64,000 nt of DNA from Bisporella sp. PMI_857 (taxonomy: Eukaryota > Ascomycota > Leotiomycetes > Helotiales > Helotiaceae), in the NCBI GenBank assembly GCA_021307315.1, contig JAJSPD010000049.1, forward strand, positions 62,001 to 126,000, written 5' to 3'. Each line of letters begins with the position of its first letter. Within the stretch, counting starts at the first letter, position 1. This document shows positions 33,409 to 43,768 of the stretch, one piece after another. Both the position numbers and the translations under genes were made by a program. Below the pieces are notes generated by a model. That model searched no databases. It was not told the DNA's origin and worked only from the letters and a program-made list of their open reading frames with translations.

Positions 33409-33981
33409 TTACTCGAGATCGACCTCAACGGAGTGAGTATTGGTTCCGTTCTTCTTCTTCTTCTTGGCCTCCTCCTTCTCGGCCTTCTTTCTCGCAGCCT
33501 CCTCAGCCTTCTTGCGCTTAGCATCTCCAACCGGGTCCTTGCTCTTCTTTTCTTCAGCAGGCACGGGAGCGACTTCAGCTCTGTCGGGAATACCCTGAGT
33601 GAAGCGCTCTGGGCCATCAATACCATAAGCATGGATCTTGGCTGACTCATTGCCCGCTTCACCCTCCGCGCACTTGCCATTTGGTGTGATCTGGAGATGA
33701 TTAACACTTTCACCGTTAGATGGGTGGAAACCACCCGTCACGGTTCCGCCCGCCTTGCAGTCAAAGTGCTTCAAAGCTTTCTCGGCGAGGTCTTCATATT
33801 GTGCGTAGCGCGGGTCGGATGGCTTGATCTTGTCCTGGTATCCCGGCCGACTGGCAAAGGTTACTGTGTAGTCATTCTTTCCGCGGGCTTTGATGCTGCT
33901 GGATTCATATTCTGTGGGGATGGCGAACGCTCCTGAGATCAGGGATGCTGCGAAGAGAATGCCGGATGCTGAGAACTTCAT
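33409..33981 (-). CDS. Small secreted protein with a Lys/Glu-rich C-terminus
   Basis: This is a single exon of 190 residues. A clear signal peptide (MKFSASGILFAASLISGAFA, cleavage near residue 20) is followed by a short propeptide-like stretch ending in SIKARGK. A compact region comes next (YTVTFASRPGYQDKIKPSDPRYAQYEDLAEKALKHFDC...GGTVTGGFHPSN) with only two Cys, which could pair. The last ~50 residues are a Lys/Ala/Glu tract (KRKKAEEAARKKAEKEEAKKKKKNGT) with helix character. No enzyme motif is visible. It resembles uncharacterized extracellular proteins of ascomycetes and might be an effector candidate by size and signal, but low Cys content and the basic tract are not specific. The secretion call is firm; the role is open. 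Confidence 0.8.
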   Translation of the reverse strand: MKFSASGILFAASLISGAFAIPTEYESSSIKARGKNDYTVTFASRPGYQDKIKPSDPRYAQYEDLAEKALKHFDCKAGGTVTGGFHPSNGESVNHLQITPNGKCAEGEAGNESAKIHAYGIDGPERFTQGIPDRAEVAPVPAEEKKSKDPVGDAKRKKAEEAARKKAEKEEAKKKKKNGTNTHSVEVDLE

Positions 33982-34831
33982 TTTGAATGGAAGATTGTGT
34001 TATGGGGGGACGAGAAAAGGCGAAAAGCTGGAAACTGGAAAGTGTTATGAGACTGTTGTGGAGATGAGAAGATGATGTGTTTGATGCCGTTCTTTGAGCA
34101 GCTGTGAGCCATCTTTATATACGCCATCATCTTCATACGTCGTATATTTTTGGATATCTCAGGATTCTGATAGCTTGGGGATTACTGTTCTTGGAGACAT
34201 AGGAAGGGTTGAGCCTCTACAGAGCGCCGAAGAATAGAAACTCAAGGAGTTCTGTAGGGCACCTGACGCTCAGCCCTAAAGCTGGGATGCCAAACGGTCA
34301 TTGTCCAATCGGTGAAGCTCCAGCGACCGAAGGATGCCAGGCCAGGCAATCTCCTGTCTTTGCGATAGCCCACAGAGATATCAGACGCATAGATACAGCC
34401 CATGCCTTCCGCCCCGATATAGTGGGTCATATCGCGCTTACAATGCACTGCCGCGATGGCGCAATCCTGAAACTTTTACTTTGAAGTTCCAGCTCGGCTA
34501 TTACTCCGAAGTATATACCATTATGTCATCTTGAGTTAAAAGAATGCGCAATAACAGCAGCAAAAGAAAATGCGAGGAGATATATGTTTCAATTGAAGGA
34601 ACAGAAGAAGAATCGCGTGGCATAAATGTTTCGTTATAAATTGGGGTCTTAAAAGACCTTAACAAGAATAATAACTGCAAGGTTCCACATAACACGCGAG
34701 CAGATGTATCAGGCAGCAAAAAAGCACGTATCTTAACTGCTCATAGTCCAATGCCAAAAAAGTTGAGATATTACTAGCAAAGAAAGCAAAAAGTTTTTTA
34801 GAGAGCAACTGCTCACTGCGGAGGGAATTGA
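33982..34831. other. Upstream region of the secreted-protein gene
   Basis: The first ~150 bp contain a probable 5' UTR and the promoter of the secreted-protein gene, with TATATA-like sequence near 34117. The remainder holds short, mutually overlapping frames only. Confidence 0.4.
34788..34792 (-). terminator. Possible Pol III terminator
   Basis: On the minus strand a T5 run occurs about 40 nt beyond the tRNA-Lys 3' end. It is the first T-run of at least four downstream, so it is the likely stop for RNA polymerase III. Confidence 0.4.
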
Positions 34832-34903
34832 GCCCAACGCGGGGGTCGAACCCGCAACCTTGAGATTAAGAGTCTCACGCTCTACCGATTGAGCTAGCCG
34901 GGC
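34832..34903 (-). tRNA. tRNA-Lys (anticodon CTT)
   Basis: The minus strand folds into a full 72-nt cloverleaf without intron. The acceptor arms are GCCCGGC and GTTGGGC. The D-arm is GCTC-AATCGGTA-GAGC. The anticodon stem TGAGA/TCTCA encloses the loop CTCTTAA with anticodon CTT. The variable loop is short. The T-arm GCGGG-TTCGACC-CCCGC contains the conserved TTCGA. The internal A box (TAGCTCAATCGG) and B box (GGTTCGACC) are present. It decodes AAG lysine codons. Confidence 0.97.
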
Positions 34904-36068
34904 AGAGAGGTTGCTTGTTAATTGAGATGCGTTGTGCTTATTGGAATTTATAGAGCATGACAGACGAAAATATGAACTCTTGGCGCGGACGCTAGCGCGG
35001 CCAAAACCTCACCCGTCTCTTTAGTAAAAATTTTTTACAACCAGTCAGTCCTGCTTTAAGCGCATGAAATTTCTCAAGATATGGGATTCTAATATCAGTG
35101 TCGACTATATTAACACAGCTGGGAAACAGACAATCCGAATACCTCGATCATGAATGAGTTCGGGTGCGTTCTCTTCCTTGTATGAAGCTTATGGCGCATA
35201 CAGTCCGAACCTGTACAGATTTTATGGTATTGAAGGCCATAGATTTGTTCTGCAGTATGCAGATCTTGAGGAGATGGTCTTTATATTCAACAGCAATTTA
35301 TCTGGGTTTTCTATTTGATAGAAGCCTCATTCGTTATACGAACCACTCTATCTATCTGACCTTCTAAAGTTCAGAGAATTGCTTCACTCAGCGGTCCTTA
35401 TTGTATCAGCTAGCTACGAGCCTATTCCTTTTCAATGCGTTCCAATCTTATACCCTGAACCGGTCAAATGATTCTAATGACTAAACGCACGGCCGTCCTA
35501 CTTGGTGAAGCCCAACGGCAAATTCATTGTTGGTGCATTTCGTCTATATAGAAGTCGCATTCAAGCACCTTTCCCCATAGCCCAAAAAGTCCTCATACTC
35601 CTCACCAAGAGCCTCGCTTCGCAGATCTTCCCAAGTGGTGATCACGTGTCTCGAGAGTTAGGAGTTCACTTGGTGGAGCATGACATTCCTGAGTTCACGC
35701 CCTATTGAGTACAATAGTGGAGCAGTTACAAAATTTGAAAGCACAACACCTGATTGCATAAATACCAGTATATAGAAACTCCAGAGGAAGCGAAAATGGA
35801 CATGAATTCGCATTAATTTATGCACAAGTAAAAACTTTGGCCAGAAGTAGCGTCGACCCCGCTCGCTGAAATATGACTCAGAATGCAAGTCAAATCGATT
35901 TAAAACACCAAAAGAAATCCGAGCTCACTGGATACTGATTCAAATCATCGCTTAGCTCAAGGGAATCTCCCCAACAGGCATCGATAAATTTATTCCGGAT
36001 AAGAACTTGTCAATTTCCTTTTTAAATTCGACTTTCTGAACTCGAATCGTTCCGGCGTCAAGGTCATC
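34904..36068. other. Intergenic, 1.17 kb, with weak minus-strand coding-like fragment
   Basis: No intact gene is seen. On the minus strand near 35530-35650 a coding-like stretch (TTWEDLRSEALGEEYEDFLGY) is closed by stops on both sides and may be a relic. The other frames, such as 35164-35367 and 35502-35708, look like noise. Confidence 0.35.
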
Positions 36069-37049
36069 ATGAAGCTTGATTTCACAACACTTGACGTGTT
36101 CACCACTACACGTTACAATGGTAATCCCTTGGCTGTTATAAAAGTTCCAGCAGTTGAAAGGTCCAGTAAGTCTTTTCGTTTGAGAGCTCACTAGGCTTCT
36201 TCATGTTCGCGATTCGTATTGAATTCAGATTGACTTTTCAAAGATTTGACGCAAGAACAAAAGCAGAAGGTGGCTCAGGAGTTCAATCTCTCCGAGATTG
36301 TATTTCTTCATCAACCAGCTGAAGGAGGCTCTTACAATGACGTAACCATTGATATTTTTACATCCTATGCGGAAGTACCGTTTGCTGGGCACCCGACCAT
36401 CGGGTCTTCTCATTTTTTGTTGAATGAGCTGGATAAAGATACTGAAGCAGTCATCACCAAAGCCGGCCGCATCCCAATCTCAAAGGATCCCACTACCGGC
36501 CAAGTGCAGGCTGTGGTCCCCCAGACCTTCCATATTCACAAGGTGACCTACGAAAGCTCCTTAGCGGCAACTCCTGCCGAGACGACTAGCATTGTTAAAG
36601 GCATGTCTTTCATCTTCAGTCGCCTGCCAGATCTGGAGACACTTAAGAAAGCAACAGAGAATCTGAATGTAGTCAAACATGGTACCAATGGCACCTATGA
36701 AGCAGGTGATCTTGATGAAGGATGGCAGGTAGGCTTGGTTGGTACCATGTATTTCGTGGATCAAGGTGTGGATGAGTTTGGGAGGAAACAGTACCGCACA
36801 CGAATGTGGGCATCAAGAGAAGACCCAGGAACCGGGAGCGCATCTTCTGCTTTGGGATGTTATCTAGCAACTCTAGAGCCGAAGGATGCGGGAACAGGAC
36901 CGTTCCGATATGCATTTACTCAGGGCGTTGAGATGGGTAGGAGAAATGACATTGCGGTTGAAGTTATCAAAGATGATGCGGGAGGAATCCAAACGGTTTT
37001 GCTCAGTGGTTCAGCGGTTAAGGTGATGGAAGGCTCCTTGGAGATCTAA
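36069..37049 (+). CDS. PhzF-family isomerase/epimerase-like protein
   Basis: A short exon (36069-36165) joins exon 2 (36244-37049) across a 78-nt intron (GTAAGT donor, CAAAG acceptor), giving 300 residues. The N-terminus LDFTTLDVFTTTRYNGNPLAVI is the PhzF opening with its typical F-x(5-6)-GNPLAV. It is followed by NLSEIVFLHQP, which holds the Glu equivalent to the PhzF catalytic residue, then FTSYAEVPFAGHPTIGSSHFL. The second half repeats the fold and has RMWASREDPGTGSASSALGCYLA and FTQGVEMGRRNDIAVEV. This is the complete two-domain diaminopimelate-epimerase-like fold. Family members isomerize or aid turnover of small metabolites. In fungi their substrate is mostly unknown, and a phenazine pathway should not be inferred. 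No partner gene is adjacent. Confidence 0.92.
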
Positions 37050-37663
37050 CAAGAATTCGGTCATGTGAAGGTTGAGATATTTCATACTTTGTGTTCCTCA
37101 ACAGCACATTCTAATTCTTCAGAATCCAACATGGTGCTCTAAAATACTATATTTCGGCCCAATAATCTGTGTCACCCGTTACATCCCTTAGGCGAAAGAT
37201 AAAAGCCTTTTTGCTTCGTACTTCTAGAACTAATCGGAACAGGAAAGAGGTATTCTACTCTAGTAACAATTTAGTATATAAGATCATACTTAATGTAACA
37301 AAACTGTCCATACCCATCTGCATGAGTTTGAATATGTTCGCTTTATTCTGAGATTTTGGGTCGGTCCCGTGCCAGTTCTACGTATACAGTTGGAACATCA
37401 ATTTATCTTAAATTTTGATATCCTTAGACGGTGCCTATACTTCGGAATTCATGGCATGTCCTGGAGGATACCCATCCTTATGATAGCTAAAGACAAACAC
37501 ATCGCCACCAATGAGCGAACATGAATTGTACTTGCCAAGAGATATGATTATTTTGTGGGTCTTGTGCAAGGCTGACGACCCTGCCTTCCCAGCCTCCTGC
37601 TATAGATCATGTATCAACACTCAGAGCAGCATTAATTGACTAAACTTCACTTCGTGTATAACT
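37050..37663. other. Intergenic, 614 bp
   Basis: AT-rich sequence between the PhzF-like gene and the aminopeptidase, holding the latter's promoter. A 60-codon frame at 37169-37351 has no resemblance. Nothing else is seen. Confidence 0.45.
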
Positions 37664-39518
37664 ATGCATCAACTCGTTTCCCTCCTGGCACTGGGGTCTT
37701 TAGCTGCAGCGACTGCCATCGGACAGCGTCCCTTGCCTGGTCACGTTGACTCCCAAACTCCGTTTATCAAACCCAAGCCAAAGAATCTAGTTAGCTCAGC
37801 AGCCCTCGAGGGTCATATTTCCGAGAAGAGCCTACTAGAGCGCGCGAAGGAGCTTTATAAGATTGCGGAGCTCGGAAAGGACGAGTACAACCATCCTACT
37901 CGTGTTATCGGAAGCAAAGGTTAGTCCTTATCTGAAATCTTCGCTCGTTCCAGCACCAGCTTGCTAATCAATTCACCTTTCAAATAGGACATACTGCTAC
38001 TCTTGATTATATCCATAGAACAATCGCAGGCTTAGGGGACTATTACACGATTTCCAACCAAACTTTCAATGCTGTTATTGGGAATGTCTTTGAATCAAGG
38101 CTTGTCCTTGGAGATAAAGAGCCTCTGAGTGCGGTTCCTATGAGCTTGACTCCACCCACGAAGAAGAAGAACTCTGTATTTGGCCCGTTAATCCTGGTTG
38201 ATAACAACGGATGCCAGGCTGCGGACTATTCTTCCAAAATTAATGGCTCGATAGCATTCATAAAGCGAGGCACTTGTGCGTTCGGTGACAAATCTGAATT
38301 AGCTGGTAAAGCTGGAGCAAGTAAGGATTCTTTTACCAGTAGTGATATATCACTGACATAAATTTTCTATAGTTGCTGCGGTCATTTATAACAACGAGAA
38401 AGGGCTTTTCGGTGGAACTCTAGGAACACCTTCTAAGTTTCACGTTGCAACTTTTGGACTTTCGCTGGAGGATGCCACTGAATATCTCGAGAAGCTGAAG
38501 GCCGGGGAAACTATTAGCTCTTCCGCCTATATCAATTCCATTGTGGAAAACGCTGCTACGACTAACATAGTTGCCCAGACTACATCTGGGGATCAAGACA
38601 ACTGTGTAATGCTTGGTGCTCATTCGGATAGTGTAGCAGAGGGGCCTGGAATTAACGACGATGGATCTGGGACACTTACCTTACTCGAAATCGCTACACA
38701 TTTGGCCAAGTATGAAGTCAACAATTGTGTTCGTTTTGCTTGGTGGGCCGCCGAAGAAGAGGGTCTACTCGGTTCCGATCATTACGTGAACCAGCTCTCC
38801 GAGGAAGAAAACCTGAAGATCAGATTGTTTATGGACTAGTAAGTCAACCTGAAGACCCTTGTCTTAGGACACTGCTAACACTACGTGTAGCGACATGTTG
38901 GCATCTCCAAACTATGCATATCAAATATATGATGCCAATAATATCGCAAACCCCGTAGGTTCTGAGGAGTTACGGGAACTCTACAAACAATGGTATACCG
39001 AGCATGACTTAAATTACACCATGATCCCGTTCGATGGACGAAGTGATTACGATGGATTCATTCGACATGGAATTCCTGGTGGTGGAATTGCCACTGGTGC
39101 CGAAGGGATCAAGACTGATCTAGAGCAAGAACTCTTCGGCGGAAAGGCTGGGGATTGGTTTGACCCATGGTAAGTCATGAGTTGAAACGATTTTCCTTAA
39201 ATAAACGGTCGTATCTGCTTTTGGATCTTGCCTCTTTGAGTCAACGGCACCAACGCATTACTGATGGTCTACCAAAACAGCTACCATCAATTATGCGATG
39301 ATATCAGTAATCTCGCTTTGGACGCGTGGGTTATCAACACGAAGGTTTGTGTTTTCCCTTATCTTTGCTTTACGGCTCTCACTGACCACATTTAGCTTGT
39401 TGCACATTCCGTCGCCACATATGCTATCTCTTTCGAGAACTTCCCTAAGCGGACCTCCATGGAAACGGCAACCCATGTACCATATCAACCCAAGTACCAC
39501 GGTCTACTCGTTCTATAG
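37664..39518 (+). CDS. Secreted M28 zinc aminopeptidase (Lap2/aminopeptidase Y-like) with PA domain
   Basis: Six exons (37664-37919, 37988-38320, 38373-38838, 38891-39169, 39281-39344, 39396-39518) join in frame with canonical sites and give 506 residues. A signal peptide (MHQLVSLLALGSLAAATA) leads into the propeptide-like part. The PA domain is marked by GPLILVDNNGCQAADYSSKINGSIAFIKRGTCAFGDKSELAGKAGA. The M28 catalytic domain shows the metal ligands and base: His in LGAHSDSV, Asp in GINDDGSGT, Glu-Glu in WWAAEEEGLLGS, Asp in MDYDM, and His in CYHQLCD near the C-terminus. It cleaves N-terminal residues from extracellular or vacuolar peptides and helps nitrogen nutrition. Several N-glycosylation sites are present. 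All catalytic residues appear intact. Confidence 0.93.
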
Positions 39519-39743
39519 AGCGAATCTACGTCGACCTTACACCATTCTTCTTTTTTGTAGATGAAGATGTGTCTGATGGCAGGCATAGAGTAGAATAGAC
39601 GGAAGAAACCCGAAGCCCAATACGGGTAAATTACAAGTATAGAATTAATGAAAATATTATTTTTGTATAACTTGTTCTTTTCGTCCTTTTCTAAATGATA
39701 ATTGCTATAAGATCGTTATCCCTTAGAAGGAGCCTGGGGATTT

Positions 39744-40157
39744 GTGTCGGGGAGCGAAGACCCGAATACCAGAGCGGCTGACGCTATGAAAAGAAAGACA
39801 GAAGGACTGAAAATCATCTACAACTCTGTGAAAACGACATACAAATACGAGCTGACTCCTTTCTTCAACAATTACGACTTACGTGGCATGTGGGAAAAGC
39901 TCAAAACGCTTGATCGAGCTAAGAACCCCTTACACATGTATCGACTTCGGAGATCTTTCCGAGAGCTAATTTTTGACCCTACAAAGCAAACCGTGGGCCA
40001 ATACGCCGATTGTCTGAACGAGTTCAAAGTCTCGTTAGAAAACTCCGAAAACCCTCTGACAAATCAAGACGTGCTGGAACAACTGCTGGAAGGGCTGCCA
40101 AAGGATCAAATGTGGCAAAACCTACTATGTTGTAGATTAGGTAAAGACGCAGGGTGA
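39744..40157 (+). mobile_element. Ty1/Copia-type Gag fragment (UBN2-like)
   Basis: A 137-codon frame without an ATG at its 5' end encodes a Gag-like helical segment: YDLRGMWEKLKTLDRA, MYRLRRSFRELIFDPTKQTVGQYADCLNEFK and NQDVLEQLLEGLPKDQMWQNLL. This matches the UBN2/gag-polypeptide domain of Copia retrotransposons, which reads like L-R-x-F-x(3)-F-D-x-x-x-Q-T-V-x-x-Y. The zinc knuckle, protease, integrase and reverse transcriptase are absent and no long terminal repeats were noticed. It is probably a truncated relic, or a domesticated fragment, just upstream of the HET gene. The sequence identity is by motif only. Confidence 0.55.
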
Positions 40158-40417
40158 AAAGAGTAAACATGGAGCCACATATGCTATAAGATTGAGTTGT
40201 AGAAAAGAGAAGTAGGACTGAAGGTTCTGCAGTCTCATTGGTGCATCTAATTATTTTTAGATATTGCGGTTAAACCGAGCTGGAGCAGGGGTATGGCTTA
40301 CCAAGTAAACACCCACTCACTCTTCTCAAGACAATTACGCAAGCTAAGCTCATATACAGCTATCTAGCTTGATGGCTTGCCTACTCGCAATTTCCCGGTT
40401 GCTCTGCGTGGTTTGCC

Positions 40418-42514
40418 ATGTCACTGTCATTAGTTCAATCTATGTATAAGCCCCTTGAGGGCGATAAGATCAGGGTTTTGATCATCAGACCAGGGCCGAG
40501 ATCAGCAAAATTAGAATGTATCCTGAAACACATGTCCTTAGAATATGGCGAATCTTATGAAGCCATGTCCTATGCTTGGGGTGATCCAACAGCGACGCAC
40601 TCCATCAGCTTAGAAGTTGCAGATGAAGTCTCGGTGGTGGGAGTCACCAAACACCTTTATGATGCTTTGCGCCAGTTCCGGGAGATTGAGAAGCCTGTGA
40701 CGCTTTGGATAGATGCCTTGTGTGTTGACCAATCAAATGTGTCAGAACGAAGCGCACAAGTCATGCGAATGACCGAAATATATGGTCGAGCCGATCGTGT
40801 CCGGGTTTGGCTGGGCACCGGCGACGAATCAACTGATGTAGCAATGGAATTATTGGAAGACATCCTTGATGTTGAAACTGGGGAGGAGGCAGTTTCAAAA
40901 GGACGGAAAAGCATTTACAATCTACTGACAAGAAGTTGGTTCAGTCGTCGCTGGGTGATACAAGAGATTGCCTTTGCAAGAAAAGTCACAATCTTCTGTG
41001 GTACCAAAAGCTTAGACTGGAAAAGCTTTGCGGATGCGGTCACCACATGCGAAGATATTTTTCTTCGTTCTGGAGACTTACTTGTAGGTGCGATCAATAG
41101 TGAGGATCTTAACCGGCTAGGCGTGTTCGGACTTGTCTACGTATCGAACAATGTCTTTCGCCGTGATTTGAAAGGCGAACGAGTCGTCCATTGGCTGGTC
41201 TCAATTGAAGCCCTTGTTCAAAGACTTAATCAATTCTATGCCACGGAGCCACATGATATTGTCTATGCCGTCCTAGCTCTGGCGAAAGATACATACGCCT
41301 CTAGACGTATAGTTGTGGATTACACCAAGCCTGTTTGGGAGGTTTACAGAGAAGTGGTATCGCTGATTGTAGAGCAAAGCGAATCGCTAGACATCATTTG
41401 TAGACCTTGGGCCGCTAAGCAAAAGGACAATCCTTCTTGGATACGAGATTGTACTACCGCAGCCTTTGGATTAGATTCATATGGAATTTTATCCAGGGTC
41501 AATGCAGATACTTTGGTGGGAGAACTTGGAAAGTCTCCTTATCGAGCATGTGGAAAGTTAACCGCAGTCACTACCAAAGACGATTTCACATTTTATAATC
41601 GAGAACCGTCATCTATGCTAATGGCCGAAGGATTCATACTTGACGAGATCGGTCACGGTGGTGAAGTCGCAACTCACGGAATTATTCCTCATAGTTGGCT
41701 TGAGTTCGGGGCCTGGAATCTCTTCCATTCCAGTCCACCGCCAAATGCTTTCTGGAGGACATTAGTCGCCGACCGAGATGGAAAAGGCAACAATCCGCCC
41801 CCTTGGTATCCAAGAATATGCCGACAGCTTTTCAGGGAGGCTATATCTCCCATAGGGTTTAACACAGAAGTTATGATGCTAAAGCATTATCAGCCAATGT
41901 CTATGGCCCGTGAGTTCATACAGCGCTTACAAGCGACAACATGGAATCGGAGGTTTGCAAAGACAGCGATCAATCAGGCGCCAGGGCTGTTTCCTTCGAA
42001 CGCAAAGAAAGGAGATCTCATTTGCATCCTCCATGGATGTAGTGTGCCAGTGGTCATGAGGCCAAAAGATAACACCGAACCGAAGAGGAATGGCGACCAG
42101 CAATCACGAAGACCTCTAGGAGTACACATTGAGCCATATCTAATACAACTTCGCAAAATATATGCCAAGCAAGGCGGCAATTGGGACAACGGATTTGAAC
42201 ATGACGAGATATACTACAGAGATGAAAGACATGAACCTGACAAGATACTTTTGGATAGTTTCCAGAGCATGCCAGCGATTATACCCAAAACAAGCACTGA
42301 GCGGTCTCCTCAAGACGGAGATTCATACGGCTACGAGGAACGGAGCTGGGGAAACTCTATCGCACCCGCAACACCATCGTATCTAGAGATGCCCAAGGTC
42401 GAGTTCGAATGCACCCTGATCGGAGAGTGTTATATGTACGGCGTGATGGACGGCGAAGCAATGGAGATGACGCGAAGCGGTGGGATCGCCACGATCAATT
42501 TCGGAATCTCTTGA
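40418..42514 (+). CDS. HET-domain protein (heterokaryon incompatibility type)
   Basis: This is a single exon of 698 residues. The HET domain (about residues 47-210) shows all three classical blocks: YEAMSYAWGDP (48-58), LWIDALCVDQSN followed by ERSAQVMRMTEIYGRADRVRVWLG, and SWFSRRWVIQEIAFARKVTIFCG (173-195). A C-terminal region of about 480 residues follows, with LNQFYATEPHDIVYAVLALAKD and a FxCTLIGECYMYGVMDGEA ending typical of large HET proteins of filamentous ascomycetes. HET domains trigger cell death after non-self recognition. Their TIR-like fold and the C-terminal part may set specificity. No NACHT or repeat domain is attached. A Copia Gag fragment lies 260 bp upstream. Confidence 0.93.
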   Translation: MSLSLVQSMYKPLEGDKIRVLIIRPGPRSAKLECILKHMSLEYGESYEAMSYAWGDPTATHSISLEVADEVSVVGVTKHLYDALRQFREIEKPVTLWIDALCVDQSNVSERSAQVMRMTEIYGRADRVRVWLGTGDESTDVAMELLEDILDVETGEEAVSKGRKSIYNLLTRSWFSRRWVIQEIAFARKVTIFCGTKSLDWKSFADAVTTCEDIFLRSGDLLVGAINSEDLNRLGVFGLVYVSNNVFRRDLKGERVVHWLVSIEALVQRLNQFYATEPHDIVYAVLALAKDTYASRRIVVDYTKPVWEVYREVVSLIVEQSESLDIICRPWAAKQKDNPSWIRDCTTAAFGLDSYGILSRVNADTLVGELGKSPYRACGKLTAVTTKDDFTFYNREPSSMLMAEGFILDEIGHGGEVATHGIIPHSWLEFGAWNLFHSSPPPNAFWRTLVADRDGKGNNPPPWYPRICRQLFREAISPIGFNTEVMMLKHYQPMSMAREFIQRLQATTWNRRFAKTAINQAPGLFPSNAKKGDLICILHGCSVPVVMRPKDNTEPKRNGDQQSRRPLGVHIEPYLIQLRKIYAKQGGNWDNGFEHDEIYYRDERHEPDKILLDSFQSMPAIIPKTSTERSPQDGDSYGYEERSWGNSIAPATPSYLEMPKVEFECTLIGECYMYGVMDGEAMEMTRSGGIATINFGIS

Positions 42515-42842
42515 CCGCGCAGGGAAAATACAATTTCTCAGCGTTGCAAAAAAGTCCGACGGATCGGTCTTTTTATACTGGTGATATTTATAGATATAAC
42601 TAATCTACGTAATCAATAAATTCAAAACTTTTAAACTCCAAACTCCAAACTTTTTACCGACCAAATCCTACCAAAAGCGATGCTCGCTGTCCCCATCCTA
42701 AATGCATTTTTAAAAATCGCTTTTTTAAATCCCAGAACGACTTTTTCGAACTCCTACTCCCAATGCACGACCGGATGTCAGGCGATAATCCAACCTCTTT
42801 TGTACATACTTTTGTTTAACTTATATCCTTAGTGTTAGTTCC
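42515..42842. other. Convergent 3' region, 328 bp
   Basis: AT-rich sequence between the 3' ends of the HET gene and the secreted Pro/Lys-rich protein gene. No feature is seen. Confidence 0.45.
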
Positions 42843-43768
42843 TTAGAATGTCTTAGATTTCTTTGGTGCCTTGGGCTTCTCAGCCGGCTTTTTTGTTTCT
42901 TCCTTTTTCGGGGCCGGAGCTGGGGCAGCAGGCTTCTTGGGCTGCTCCTTGTTCGGCTCTATTTTAGGTTGCTCTTTCTTGGGCTCTTCAGCAGTCTTCT
43001 TGCCCTTCAGATCCTTATCCTTTGGTGGCCCCGCAGCCGGGTTTGGCTCAGGCTTGGTAACAGCAGGTTTCTTGCTTTCATCAAACTGACTCTTGTTTGG
43101 GTCCCAGTTGCCCTTCACATCTTTAGGTGGCGCCGAGTCCAAGGGGTGGTTTGGCTTTTTGGAAGGTCCGGCTTCAGCATTCGCCGGTTTTTGTGCGGCC
43201 GGTTTGGAATGAGGTGCTGGTGCAGCAGGTTTTGCTGCTGCAGGAGATGATGCTGGAGGTGATGCTGCAGCCGGACCAGGAGCCTGGCCCATCTCTGCGG
43301 CGGATTCGGCACTTATCTTTTTCTTCTCGTCGGCCACTTTCTTCCATGCCACCGCATTACCCGCAATACCTCCTGCTGCCCCGACGGCACCTGCTGCTGC
43401 AGCGGCATACTTTGGCACACCTGGGATATTGGACAAGCAGACTGCTGCGATTGCGCCAGCTACACCGCAGGATTGGTAACTAGTTAACAAGTTAGCATTC
43501 ACTAATGCAGTGCGGATGAAACTACAAACATGGCAGCATTCTTGTCACTCGCCCATCCTGGATCGCGTTTAGATATAAGCGTGCCGTCCGAGCGGAGGAT
43601 CAAGTCTGTTACTGCATCTACTGAGTGACTGCCATCACGAGCTATGAATCGCGATATTGTAGATGGTGTCTCATAGATTTCTCTTTTAACGAGTGATCTT
43701 CTCGGTAAGGCAGCTGCCAGATCAGCGGAGGCCAGTAGAGCCCAAATAAATGCCTCGTTGTAACGCAT
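42843..43768 (-). CDS. Secreted Ala/Pro/Lys-rich protein of unknown function
   Basis: Exons 43768-43530 and 43479-42843 join in frame across a 50-nt intron (GTTTGT donor, GCTAAC branch, AACTAG acceptor), giving 291 residues. A signal peptide (MRYNEAFIWALLASADLAAALP) is followed by an apparent Kex2 site (LVKR) and a 60-residue domain. A hydrophobic, Gly/Ala-rich segment comes next (CGVAGAIAAVCLSNIPGVPKYAAAAAGAVGAAGGIAG) that might insert into membranes. The last ~180 residues are disordered Pro/Lys/Ala/Glu repeats (KPAAPAPAPKKEETKKPAEKPKAPKK). The splice was chosen because it is the only one keeping both exons open. I do not recognize a family. It is probably a wall-associated or extracellular protein. 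Confidence 0.72.

Noticed and set aside
36069..37049. Phenazine biosynthesis cluster
   Set aside because: Only a PhzF-like fold is present. No other phz-like gene is nearby, and fungal PhzF-family proteins generally have other roles.
40657..40914. Minus-strand frame inside the HET domain
   Set aside because: The plus strand encodes all HET blocks without interruption, so the antisense frame is a shadow.
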